Source: Hyphomicrobiales bacterium
Lineage (GTDB): Bacteria; Pseudomonadota; Alphaproteobacteria; Rhizobiales; Aestuariivirgaceae
Reading direction: 5' to 3'
Length of the DNA stretch: 24,319 nt
Assembly: GCA_013002595.1 (NCBI GenBank)
Contig: JABDJG010000015.1
Location: forward strand, 1 to 24,319
Within the stretch, counting starts at the first letter, position 1. Every line of letters starts with the position of its first letter. Under the pieces are notes generated by a model, which saw only the letters and a list, made by a program, of their open reading frames with translations, ran no database searches and was not told the DNA's origin. The position numbers and the translations under genes were made by a program. This document shows positions 15,779-23,926 of this stretch, in pieces.

Positions 15779-17184
15779 TCAGCCGCCGCCCGAGATTTGC
15801 TGCGCCCGCCGGGCATTGCGTTCCTGGCAATGCGCATCAGGCTTTCCCATGCCGGGCCCGGAAACCTGTGCAGATCCTGCATGACTTTGTCGAAAGCAGT
15901 GATGAACCAGTCGACGTCATCTTCAGTGATGCACAGTGGTGGTATCAGCTTGATGGTGGTCATCTGGTTGCCGGCAACCTGGGTCAGAACCGCGTGATCT
16001 TCCAGCAACGGAATGGTGACCGCCTGGCAGAACAGGTCTTCATTCAACTTGTTGACAGTGGTCCAGGCGGTTTTCAATTTCAAGGATCGCGGGCTGGCGA
16101 ATTCAATCGCCAGCATCAGGCCACGCCAGCGCACCTGGCCGATGAATTCATAACGCTCGGCGAGCGTCTGTAGACGTTCGCCGAGCAGATTACCCATTCG
16201 GGTTGCATGGTCCATCAGGTTTTCATCATCGAGCACAGACAGCGTCGCCAGGCCAGCGGTCATAGCAAAATTGCTCTTGCCGAACGTCGAGGAGTGCACA
16301 ACCGAGCGGTCGAGCGACGAATAAACCTTGTCGTATATGGCCTTCTTCATCAGTACCGCTGCGATGGGAACGTAACCACCGGAGAGCGACTTGGAGACGA
16401 TGACCATATCGGGCTCGGCGCCGGTTTCATGGTGCAATGCGAGAAACTTGCCGGTCCGGCCGATGCCTGTCTGGACCTCATCGACAACAAACAGAACGCC
16501 GTGTTTATGGCACAACTCACCGGCCGCCTTCATGTAACCGGCTGGTGGAATATTGACGCCCTTGCCCTGAATAGGTTCAACGAAGAAGGCCGCGATATCA
16601 CCGGACGAAATCTCGTCCTCCAGTGCGTTGAGGTCGCCAAACGGCACCTTGTCGGCAGGCAACAGCTCGCCGAATTTTTCCTTGAACACTTGCGAACCGT
16701 TGAGGGCAAGCGCACCCGTAGTGAGCCCGTGGAAGCCGGACGATGCATAGATGATGCGCGATTTGCCGGTAGCGCAACGTGCGAACTTTATCGCAGCTTC
16801 GTTGCCCTCGGCGCCGGTTGAACAGAAATAGACATTATCAAGGCCATAGCCGATGCGATTTTTTAGCTCACCGGCCAGTAGACCGCACAAGAGCGGTGCT
16901 TCCATCTGCACAAGGCTCACACCGTCCATCGACATGAAGTCGCACAGCGCCTTTCGGACGACCGGGTGATTGCGGCCGATGTTGAACGCACCATAGCCGG
17001 ATAACATGTCGAGATACCTGCGACCTTCAATGTCCCACAGATATGCGCCCTTTGCCGTTTCATAGCACCGGTCGAAGCCGATGATGCGCAGCGCCCGGGC
17101 AAAGCGCGGGTTCACATGTGCTTCATAAAGGCTAAAGTTCTCGCCGGCATGCTCTTTGATCAGCTTTTTAATGTCAAACGTCAT
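15775..17184 (-). CDS. hpnO: Hopanoid aminotransferase HpnO
   Basis: A 469-residue class III PLP aminotransferase. HpnO is needed for making aminobacteriohopanetriol, probably by aminating the ribosylhopane-derived aldehyde. MLSGYGAFNIGRNHP (60-74), STGAEGNEA (122-130), FHG (151-153), D235 in FVVDEVQTGIGRTG and Schiff-base K265 in VSKSLSGGYVP are visible. Its cofactor motifs differ clearly from those of the SpuC-like enzyme at 1413-2798. The frame stays open up to ATG 17316, adding 44 residues of unfamiliar sequence. I prefer ATG 17184, where the N-terminus becomes MTFDIKKLI. Neither start has a strong ribosome site. The first gene of the minus-strand hpnO-hpnN-hpnH unit, it is divergent from padR. 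Confidence 0.9.
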   Translation of the reverse strand: MTFDIKKLIKEHAGENFSLYEAHVNPRFARALRIIGFDRCYETAKGAYLWDIEGRRYLDMLSGYGAFNIGRNHPVVRKALCDFMSMDGVSLVQMEAPLLCGLLAGELKNRIGYGLDNVYFCSTGAEGNEAAIKFARCATGKSRIIYASSGFHGLTTGALALNGSQVFKEKFGELLPADKVPFGDLNALEDEISSGDIAAFFVEPIQGKGVNIPPAGYMKAAGELCHKHGVLFVVDEVQTGIGRTGKFLALHHETGAEPDMVIVSKSLSGGYVPIAAVLMKKAIYDKVYSSLDRSVVHSSTFGKSNFAMTAGLATLSVLDDENLMDHATRMGNLLGERLQTLAERYEFIGQVRWRGLMLAIEFASPRSLKLKTAWTTVNKLNEDLFCQAVTIPLLEDHAVLTQVAGNQMTTIKLIPPLCITEDDVDWFITAFDKVMQDLHRFPGPAWESLMRIARNAMPGGRSKSRAAAE

Positions 17185-17412
17185 GGAGGCCGAGGCTCGC
17201 TTCGATAGGTCTGCGTTTGCGGGACAAACATCCACTGGTGATATAGCAGACTGGCTCAAAAATGCATGTTCAAACGGTTGGTTGGGTTCTGCGAATTGCC
17301 TTAATCGCGCCGTCATCTTGCTATATCGGCCCAGTATATGCTATTTCGATATATATCGACTTGATATAAAAATCGCCTGATCGCACATATCGGTTCACAC
17401 AGGGTCGCAACA
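17185..17412. promoter_or_regulatory. Divergent hpnO/padR control region
   Basis: This 228-bp region separates hpnO from the padR-pump unit. Its right half is AT-rich and carries ATATCG three times: within 17322-17329 (TATATCGG), 17346-17359 and 17386-17393 (CATATCGG). A minus-strand TATACT (complement of 17332-17337) is a possible -10 for hpnO and would put the transcript start almost on ATG 17316, favouring the downstream start at 17184. AGGG (17401-17404) serves padR. The 132 bp nearest hpnO form either a leader or an N-terminal extension. Confidence 0.5.
17346..17359. promoter_or_regulatory. Candidate operator, 14-bp perfect palindrome
   Basis: TCGATATATATCGA is self-complementary and sits 54 bp before the padR start, close to the likely hpnO -10. 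Dimeric winged-helix regulators of the PadR family commonly bind such a palindrome in front of their own gene. Whether this PadR binds here is inference. Confidence 0.45.
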
Positions 17413-17958
17413 ATGAACATTCGAACACTTTGCCTGGGCATTTTGTCATTCAGGGAGGCAACCGGCTACGAAATCAAGAAGCTGGTTGAAGAGGGCATGT
17501 TCTCCCACTTCATTGATGCCAGTTATGGCTCGATCTACCCGGCGCTGACGCATATGGAATCTGAGGGAATGTTGACGGTGCGGGCAGAAGAGCAGTCCGG
17601 CAAGCCCGACAAGAAGGTCTATGCGATCACCGAGCGGGGCCGCGCCTCGCTTTCAGAAGCGCTTGATGTGTTGCCGCGGCCTGACAAGTTCAAATCCGAA
17701 TTCCTGTTCCAGATGCTGCTGGCTCGTGCACTGAGCGGCGAGCAGCTTGCGGCGGTTTATGACACGAGATTGCGTGATCTCACCGAAGAACTTGGCCGTA
17801 TCAAAGCCTGCAGCACTGCAGGTGCAACAGACTTCGGCTTGCGATTTGTCAATGGCTACGGTCAGGCAATTGTCGGTGCCGCGGTACAGTATCTGGAAGA
17901 GCGCCGGGAAGAGATGCTCAATGAAGCGGCGTCGCGCTCTGCCGATGCGGCTGAGTGA
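17413..17958 (+). CDS. PadR-family transcriptional regulator
   Basis: A 181-residue DNA-binding protein. Residues 5-80 form a PadR-type winged helix: LCLGILSF, the recognition region SYGSIYPALTHMESEGML (37-54), and the wing KVYAITERGR (68-77). The C-terminal part (about 90-181) is the helical dimerisation domain. The ATG at 17413 has AGGG 8 bp upstream. The pump membrane-fusion gene follows after 24 bp, so it most likely represses its own operon and may also act on the divergent hpnO unit. PadR proteins are often inactivated by phenolics or drugs. The ligand here is unknown. Confidence 0.9.
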   Translation: MNIRTLCLGILSFREATGYEIKKLVEEGMFSHFIDASYGSIYPALTHMESEGMLTVRAEEQSGKPDKKVYAITERGRASLSEALDVLPRPDKFKSEFLFQMLLARALSGEQLAAVYDTRLRDLTEELGRIKACSTAGATDFGLRFVNGYGQAIVGAAVQYLEERREEMLNEAASRSADAAE

Positions 17959-17982
17959 GTGGCGTGAGGCAGGAAGAGTAAC

Positions 17983-19086
17983 ATGATCAAACGTTCGTAT
18001 TTGTGGGCAGGTGTTTTTGCACTGGCGCTGTCCGGATGGCTGGCGTCCGGCGAGTTACTGCCTCGGTTGCAGGCCAATGCCGGGGCCGACAAGCCGGCTG
18101 AGGAAACTATCAGCAACGCTGCGAAACCGTTTCGGGTCCAGGTGCAGAAATTCAGCGCGACCGAACGCCACGAGGTCTTGTCGCTGCAGGGCCGGACCGA
18201 ATCTTTCAAGACACTTGACGTTCTGGTGCGCACAAAGGGCATTGTCGAGCGTGCCCTGCGGACCGAGGGTGACGTTGTCAAGGCCGGCGATCTGTTGTGT
18301 GAGCTGGATATTTCGGACCGCAAATCGCGGCTGGCGCAAGCCAAGGCCGAACTGGCCAGCGCCCAGCGTGATTTCGAAGCGGCAGAAAAACTGGCAAAGA
18401 GCAAGTTTGTTTCCGAGGCAAAGCTGGCAACCGAACGAGCCCGGCTTGATGCAGCCCGTGCGACCACCGAGCAGATGGAGCTTGATATCAAGTGGACCCA
18501 GGTCCGCGCCCCGATTGCCGGCACCGTGGTCAAGCGCCCGGCGGAACAGGGCAAGTATCTCAAAGTTGGTGATACCTGTGCGGTCCTGACGGTACTCGAT
18601 CCGATCCTGGCGATCGGCCAGGTGAATGAAAGGCAGATTGGCGCAATGAAGGTCGGTTCGCCGGCAAGCTTCAAGCTGATCAGCGGCCAGCAGATATCCG
18701 GCAAGGTCAGGTTCATTGCGCCACAGGCCGATATAGCGACCAGAACGTTCCGCATCGAAATTGAAGCAGACAATCCGGGCAATCAGGTGCGATCCGGCCT
18801 GACGGCTACAATCGGCATCCCGCTGCCGGCGATGCAGGCACACCTGCTGCCGTCCAGTCTGATCAGCCTGTACGATGCCGGCGTGATCGGCGTTCACACG
18901 GTTCAAGCAGACAACACCGTCAAGTTTGCCCCGGTCAAACTGCTTTCGCAGGCCCGCGAAGGCGCCTGGGTGAGCGGATTGCCGGATGAGGTGACCATCA
19001 TCACCGTCGGTCAACACTATGTTCTGGATGGTGCAGTTGTTGATCCAGTTCCTGCGTCCAGCGAGCAGACAGGAGCGCGCTCTTGA
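17983..19086 (+). CDS. RND efflux pump periplasmic adaptor (membrane fusion protein)
   Basis: A 367-residue HlyD/AcrA-type adaptor linking the inner-membrane RND pump to an outer-membrane channel. An N-terminal membrane helix or uncleaved signal lies at about 5-24. The lipoyl-like half motifs are near 75-110 and at VRAPIAGTVVKR (174-185). Between them is a short coiled-coil hairpin rich in Ala, Glu and Lys (about 113-168). Beta-barrel and membrane-proximal parts follow. AGGA lies 8 bp before the ATG. Its stop overlaps the TTG start of the permease. No outer-membrane factor is encoded here, so a TolC-like channel elsewhere must be used. Confidence 0.92.
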   Translation: MIKRSYLWAGVFALALSGWLASGELLPRLQANAGADKPAEETISNAAKPFRVQVQKFSATERHEVLSLQGRTESFKTLDVLVRTKGIVERALRTEGDVVKAGDLLCELDISDRKSRLAQAKAELASAQRDFEAAEKLAKSKFVSEAKLATERARLDAARATTEQMELDIKWTQVRAPIAGTVVKRPAEQGKYLKVGDTCAVLTVLDPILAIGQVNERQIGAMKVGSPASFKLISGQQISGKVRFIAPQADIATRTFRIEIEADNPGNQVRSGLTATIGIPLPAMQAHLLPSSLISLYDAGVIGVHTVQADNTVKFAPVKLLSQAREGAWVSGLPDEVTIITVGQHYVLDGAVVDPVPASSEQTGARS

Positions 19087-22000
19087 TCTCGGCTCTTGAA
19101 ACCATTCTGCGACGGCCAAGAGTCGTCCTGTCGCTCATGCTCATGATGCTCATTGCCGGCGTCTACAGCTATCTGACAATCCCGAAAGAGGCACGGCCCG
19201 ACATTCAGGTGCCGGTGTTTTACGTTTCGATCCCCTTGCAAGGGGTATCGCCCGAAGATGCCGAGCGCCTGCTGGTCAAGCCGATGGAAGAGGAATTGCG
19301 CAGCCTTGACGGTCTGAAGGAACTGACCGGCATTGCAGCGCAAGGCCATGCCTCGATCATTGTCGAGTTCGAAGCTGACATTGATACCGAGGCTGCGGCC
19401 CGGAAAGTGCGCGAGAAGGTTGACCTGGCCAAGGCGGAACTGCCGTCAAGCGCCGAAGAACCGATCGTCAACGAGGTCAACCTCAGCCTGTTTCCCAGCA
19501 TCATCGTCGGGTTATCGGGCGATGTACCCGAGCGCACGCTGTACCGTCATGCCCGCGATTTGCAGGACGAACTGGAGACGATCCCCAGCGTACTCGAGGT
19601 TCGCTTGTCCGGCCAGCGCGAGGAATTGCTTGAAGTCCTAATCGATGAAAGCAAATTGCAGTCCTACAACGTTTCGCAGGACGAACTCCTGAACGCCGTC
19701 AACCGCAACAACAGGTTGGTGGCGGCTGGCGAGATCGATGCCGGCGAGGGGCGCTTCAACATCAAGGTGCCCGGGCTGTTCGAGAATGCGCTTGACGTCT
19801 ACACACTACCGATCAAGGTGTCCGACGGTACGGTCGTCAAACTAAGCGACGTTGCCGAGATTCGCCGCACATTCAAAGACCCAAGCCGGTTCGCCCGCTT
19901 CAACGGCAAACCGTCGATCACCGTCGAGGTGGTCAAGCGGCTCGGCTCCAACATTATCGAAACCAACCAGAAGGTCCGCGATCTTGTGGCCGCAAAGTCG
20001 GCAGACTGGCCGCAGACCATCCGAACGAATTTTGCACTTGATGAATCCAAGCAGATCTTCGAGGTGCTGGGCTCGCTGCAATCGTCAATCATTACGGCGA
20101 TCGCGCTGGTGATGGTGGTTTGTGTTGCGGCACTTGGTACACGCTCGGCAATGTTGGTCGGCCTGGCCATTCCGACATCGTTCATGATCGGCTTTTTAAT
20201 CGTCTCGCTGCTCGGCAAGACAATCAACAACATGCTGATGTTCGGCATGGTGCTGACGGTCGGCATGCTGGTCGATGGTGCCATCGTGATCGTCGAATTT
20301 GCCGACCGCAAGATGGCCGAAGGCATGCCGCGGCGTGATGCATATATTGCGGCGGCCAAACGCATGTTCTGGCCTGTTGTTTCATCGACAGCAACCACGC
20401 TGGCCGCGTTCCTGCCAATGCTGTTCTGGCCAGGCGTTCCAGGTAAATTCATGTCGAACCTGCCGACCACTGTGGTGATCGTTCTGACCGCATCCCTGGT
20501 GACCGCGATGCTGTTCCTGCCGGTTCTTGGTGGCCTGTTCGGGCGCACGGACGCGAGCGATAGCACCAACCTGAAAAGGCTTGCTGCCACCGAGAAAGGT
20601 GACATCACCGAACTGGGCGGATTTACCGGCGCCTACATCGGACTGCTGTCGCGCCTGATCCGGCATCCGCTCAAGGTGCTGATTGTCGCCGGCATGACGA
20701 TCACCGGATTCTTCATGGTGTTCGCCAAACACAACAACGGCGTCACGTTCTTTGTTGAGACCGAGCCGCAGCAGGCGCTGATCTTTGTACGTGCGCGCGG
20801 TAACCTGTCGGTGCATGAAAAACTCCGTCTGGTGCGCGGCGTTGAAGACATCGTCAGGGCAATCGACGGGATTGAGACCGTTGCGACCCAAGCCGGCTCT
20901 ACCAGCAGCGGCGGCATTGGCTCAGGTGCCGGGCTCGATCAGCCCAAGGATGCGATCGGTCAAATGACGATCGAACTGGAGCCGTACGGCACCCGCCGGC
21001 CGGGCAAACAGATCATCCAGGACATCCGTGACAGGACGGCAGACCTGCCCGGCATCATCGTTGAGGTAAAACAGCGCGAGAACGGCCCTGCCAGCGGCAA
21101 GGACATCCGCCTGCAGGTGCGCGCCGACAGCGTCGATGTGGCCAATGTAACGGCGACAAGGGTGCGCGAGCACCTGCAGAACAACACCAAAGGACTGATC
21201 GACATTGAGGATGAAACGCCTCTGCCCGGTATTGAATGGACGCTGCGGGTAAACCGCGAAGAGGCCGGCCGCTACGGCGCCGATGTCGTTTCGGTCGGTG
21301 CCATGGTGCAGCTTGTGACCAACGGTGTGCTGGTCGGCACCTACCGGCCGGACGACTCGCGCGATGAGGTTGATATCCGCGTCAGGCTGCCGGAAAACGA
21401 ACGTGCTCTGTCGCGGCTCGACACGCTGCGCCTGCGAACCGCAAACGGTCTTGTCCCATTGGGCAACTTCGTGACCCGGGAGGTCAAACCGGCTGTTGAC
21501 AGCATCGTTCGCAAGGACGGGCGGGTGTCGGTCTTCGTGAAGGCCAATGCGGCAGAAGGTGTCCTGGCCGATGACAAGGTGAAAGAGCTTGATCGGTGGC
21601 TGAAGTCGCAAGACTGGCCTAGAGACGTGCAGTTCGTCTTCCGGGGCGCGGATGAAGAACAGAAATCATCGCAAAGCTTCTTGATGAAGGCGATGCTGGC
21701 CGGCATCTTCATCATGTTCATGATCCTGCTGACCCAGTTCAACAGTTTCTATCATGCAATCTTGACCCTTTCGACGCTGGTCATGTCGGTTGCCGGCGTC
21801 CTCGTTGGCATGCTGGTCATGGGCCAACCGTTCTCGGTGATCATGACCGGGACGGGCGTCGTCGCGCTGGCCGGGATCGTGGTCAACAACGCCATCGTCC
21901 TGATCGACACCTATCACAATCTCATCAATCAGGGATTTGCCGTGCGTGATGCCGTTCTGCGCACCGCGGCACAACGATTGCGCCCGGTATTGCTGACGAC

Positions 22001-22313
22001 GATCACAACGATATTCGGTCTGCTGCCGATGATCTATCAGCTCAACGTGAACTGGTTCACGCGCAGCGTACAGATCGGCAGTGTGACTTCTAGCTGGTGG
22101 GTGCAGTTGGCGACAGCCATTTCGTTCGGGCTGGCGTTTGCCACGCTATTGACCTTGATCCTGACGCCGACGCTGCTTGCCGCACCAACTGTTTGGGGTG
22201 AGCAGCTCCAGTCCTGGCACAACAAGTTGCGCGGCGCGAAGGCCGATGGCGGGGACACCGGCGATGATACGGTCGTTGCACCGGCTGCCGGCTTCAAGCA
22301 GGCAGCCGAATAA
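19083..22313 (+). CDS. RND efflux pump permease (AcrB-like)
   Basis: A 1076-residue inner-membrane RND transporter with the AcrB layout: a first helix near 12-30, a large periplasmic domain, a helix block about 335-560, a second periplasmic domain and a final block about 890-1045. The start is TTG 19083, overlapping the adaptor stop as TTGA. The TM4 motif is GMLVDGAIVIVEF, so of the two proton-relay aspartates of AcrB (D407/D408) only the first is kept (D398) and the second is Gly399. In TM10, where AcrB has K940, this protein has N935 (VVNNAIVLID). It therefore belongs to a subfamily with a different relay rather than to classic AcrB/MexB. The substrate is unknown. Confidence 0.93.
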   Translation: MISALETILRRPRVVLSLMLMMLIAGVYSYLTIPKEARPDIQVPVFYVSIPLQGVSPEDAERLLVKPMEEELRSLDGLKELTGIAAQGHASIIVEFEADIDTEAAARKVREKVDLAKAELPSSAEEPIVNEVNLSLFPSIIVGLSGDVPERTLYRHARDLQDELETIPSVLEVRLSGQREELLEVLIDESKLQSYNVSQDELLNAVNRNNRLVAAGEIDAGEGRFNIKVPGLFENALDVYTLPIKVSDGTVVKLSDVAEIRRTFKDPSRFARFNGKPSITVEVVKRLGSNIIETNQKVRDLVAAKSADWPQTIRTNFALDESKQIFEVLGSLQSSIITAIALVMVVCVAALGTRSAMLVGLAIPTSFMIGFLIVSLLGKTINNMLMFGMVLTVGMLVDGAIVIVEFADRKMAEGMPRRDAYIAAAKRMFWPVVSSTATTLAAFLPMLFWPGVPGKFMSNLPTTVVIVLTASLVTAMLFLPVLGGLFGRTDASDSTNLKRLAATEKGDITELGGFTGAYIGLLSRLIRHPLKVLIVAGMTITGFFMVFAKHNNGVTFFVETEPQQALIFVRARGNLSVHEKLRLVRGVEDIVRAIDGIETVATQAGSTSSGGIGSGAGLDQPKDAIGQMTIELEPYGTRRPGKQIIQDIRDRTADLPGIIVEVKQRENGPASGKDIRLQVRADSVDVANVTATRVREHLQNNTKGLIDIEDETPLPGIEWTLRVNREEAGRYGADVVSVGAMVQLVTNGVLVGTYRPDDSRDEVDIRVRLPENERALSRLDTLRLRTANGLVPLGNFVTREVKPAVDSIVRKDGRVSVFVKANAAEGVLADDKVKELDRWLKSQDWPRDVQFVFRGADEEQKSSQSFLMKAMLAGIFIMFMILLTQFNSFYHAILTLSTLVMSVAGVLVGMLVMGQPFSVIMTGTGVVALAGIVVNNAIVLIDTYHNLINQGFAVRDAVLRTAAQRLRPVLLTTITTIFGLLPMIYQLNVNWFTRSVQIGSVTSSWWVQLATAISFGLAFATLLTLILTPTLLAAPTVWGEQLQSWHNKLRGAKADGGDTGDDTVVAPAAGFKQAAE

Positions 22314-22341
22314 CCCGGCTCACGCAGTCGGCTCGGCTGCC
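22301..22341. terminator. Inverted repeat between convergent pump and pssA genes
   Basis: GGCAGCCGA (22301-22309) and TCGGCTGCC (22333-22341) are perfect 9-bp arms enclosing both stop codons of the convergent genes, which are only 6 bp apart. It could serve as a two-way terminator. T-runs are missing on both sides, so it may instead only stabilise transcript ends. Confidence 0.4.
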
Positions 22342-23147
22342 TTGCGCTGGGCCTTCCAGGCAACGTCCTGGCGGTGATAGCTGCGCATACTGACCGGAAT
22401 CATGACAACATAGGCCACTGACAGGAAGGTGAGCATTTCCCACGGGTAGGTGATCAGCAGGATCATTGCAAACACCGTTGTCACGACGATAGGCAGTGCC
22501 TTGTCGCGGCTGATCTGCTGGCCAGAGCCCTTGCCGGAAAACGTCGGGATACGGCTGACGATGCCAGCCGCTACGGCCGCGACAAACGGCAGGACAAATG
22601 GTGCAGCGCTTGACCCGTCGGTGATGACCCCCAGAAACCCCAGGTACATCGGCGCCATCGCAAGCAGTGCACCGGCCGGTGCCGGGATGCCGCTGAAGAA
22701 CTTGCCGGCGAACGGCGGCTTATCAGGATCATCGATGGCGACGTTGAAGCGGGCCAGACGCAAGGCGCAGCAAATCGCCAGAGCCAAGGCAACAATCCAA
22801 CCGATATTCTTCAGCGAATGCAACGACCACATGTAAAGCAGCATGGCCGGTGCAACGCCGAAATTCACAAAGTCAGCCAACGAGTCCAGTTCAGCGCCGA
22901 ATTTCGAGGCGCCTTTGAGCATGCGGGCGACGCGGCCATCCAGTGCATCGAGCAGGCAGGCCAGAATGACCGCGGCAACGGCCAGCTCATAACGGTCCTC
23001 CGTTGCCAGGCGGATCGCCGTGACACCGCTGCACACAGCCAGCAGGGTTATGATATTGGGCAGCAAGAAACGGATCGGCACCTTGGCAAACCGGCGTGGT
23101 TTGGCGGGCAGCTTTTCGGATCTGGGCGATTTGGCTTGTTTGTTCAT
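22320..23147 (-). CDS. pssA: CDP-diacylglycerol-serine O-phosphatidyltransferase
   Basis: A 275-residue integral membrane CDP-alcohol phosphatidyltransferase that makes phosphatidylserine from CDP-diacylglycerol and serine. The signature D-x2-DG-x2-AR-x8-G-x3-D-x3-D is complete, with D67, D70, G71, A74, R75, G84, D88 and D92. Several hydrophobic helices surround it. The ATG at 23147 forms an ATGA overlap with the psd stop, and the product is the Psd substrate, so serine rather than inositol or glycerol is the likely acceptor. Confidence 0.94.
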   Translation of the reverse strand: MNKQAKSPRSEKLPAKPRRFAKVPIRFLLPNIITLLAVCSGVTAIRLATEDRYELAVAAVILACLLDALDGRVARMLKGASKFGAELDSLADFVNFGVAPAMLLYMWSLHSLKNIGWIVALALAICCALRLARFNVAIDDPDKPPFAGKFFSGIPAPAGALLAMAPMYLGFLGVITDGSSAAPFVLPFVAAVAAGIVSRIPTFSGKGSGQQISRDKALPIVVTTVFAMILLITYPWEMLTFLSVAYVVMIPVSMRSYHRQDVAWKAQRKAAEPTA

Positions 23148-23842
23148 GCGGCGCGGCCATTGCGCGTGGATTCGCTGTGCGCAAGATCGGCCAACACGGT
23201 TTCACCGGCGATGGCACACTGACCTACGCACACCAGCGCATTGTGGCCCGGCGGCAGATAGACATCGACCCGGCTGCCGAAGCGGATCAGGCCGAAGCGC
23301 TGACCAGCCAGCAACTGGTCGCCGATCTTGACGAACTTCACGATACGGCGGGCAACCAGGCCGGCAATCTGTACCACGCCAAGCTTTTGGCCGTCCGCCA
23401 TCGCAATGGTGAGCGCCTGGCGCTCATTGTCTTCACTGGCCTTATCGAGCTCGGCATTGATGAACTTGCCAGGCACGTAATTGAGAGCTGCTAATTCGCC
23501 GTCAACAGGTGAGCGGTTCACATGAACATCGAAGACATTCATAAAAACCGAAATTCGCACCCTCTCCTCGCCATCCAAATCCAGTTCGGGCGGCGACATT
23601 ACCGTCTCGATCGAGCTGATACGGCCATCTGCCGGAGAGATGATAAGACCATCGCGCAGCGGCGTGGTGCGCTCGGGATCGCGGAAGAAGTAAGCACACC
23701 ACAGTGTCAGCACGACGCCGATCCAGCCGAACAAATCGGGCAGCAACCAGAACAGCACCAGAGTAACGGCGGCAAAGATCGCAACAAAGCGGTAGCCTTC
23801 CGGGTGGACCGGCACAAAGGCGGATTGGATCGATTTCAGCAA
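23144..23842 (-). CDS. psd: Phosphatidylserine decarboxylase proenzyme
   Basis: A 232-residue short-type proenzyme that decarboxylates phosphatidylserine to phosphatidylethanolamine. It self-cleaves between G189 and S190 in IRFGSRVDVYLP, Ser190 becoming the pyruvoyl group of the small alpha chain. Membrane-associated hydrophobic segments lie at about 17-53. SPADGRI (69-75) and the FMNVFDVHVNRSPVDG region (100-115) are family-typical. TTG 23842 is preferred as the start: GGGAGA lies 7 bp upstream, and the resulting beginning (LKSIQSAFVPVHPEGY) is family-like. TTG 23845 is nearly as good. The frame is open to ATG 23902, which would add 20 residues without a clear ribosome site. Confidence 0.93.
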   Translation of the reverse strand: MLKSIQSAFVPVHPEGYRFVAIFAAVTLVLFWLLPDLFGWIGVVLTLWCAYFFRDPERTTPLRDGLIISPADGRISSIETVMSPPELDLDGEERVRISVFMNVFDVHVNRSPVDGELAALNYVPGKFINAELDKASEDNERQALTIAMADGQKLGVVQIAGLVARRIVKFVKIGDQLLAGQRFGLIRFGSRVDVYLPPGHNALVCVGQCAIAGETVLADLAHSESTRNGRAA

Positions 23843-23909
23843 CAAACGTTCTCCCGTTGGCAATCGAGTTGGGTTGTACCTGTCATGCAGTGCCCATGGC
23901 AAGCTGCCC

Positions 23910-23925
23910 TTAGGTTTGTGCCTAA
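23910..23925 (-). repeat. Small hairpin just after the ABC transporter gene
   Basis: TTAGG (23910-23914) and CCTAA (23921-23925) pair around TTTGTG, immediately downstream of the ABC transporter stop on the minus strand. No T-run follows. It may be a weak attenuator before psd, but the stem is short. Confidence 0.25.
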
Positions 23926-23926
23926 C

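Noticed and set aside
2799..17412. General stress (EcfG-type) promoter GGAAC-N16/17-CGTT before hpn genes
   Set aside because: GGAAC occurs at 4753-4757 and before the hpnE end, but no CGTT follows at the needed distance. None was found in the upstream regions of the hpn units.
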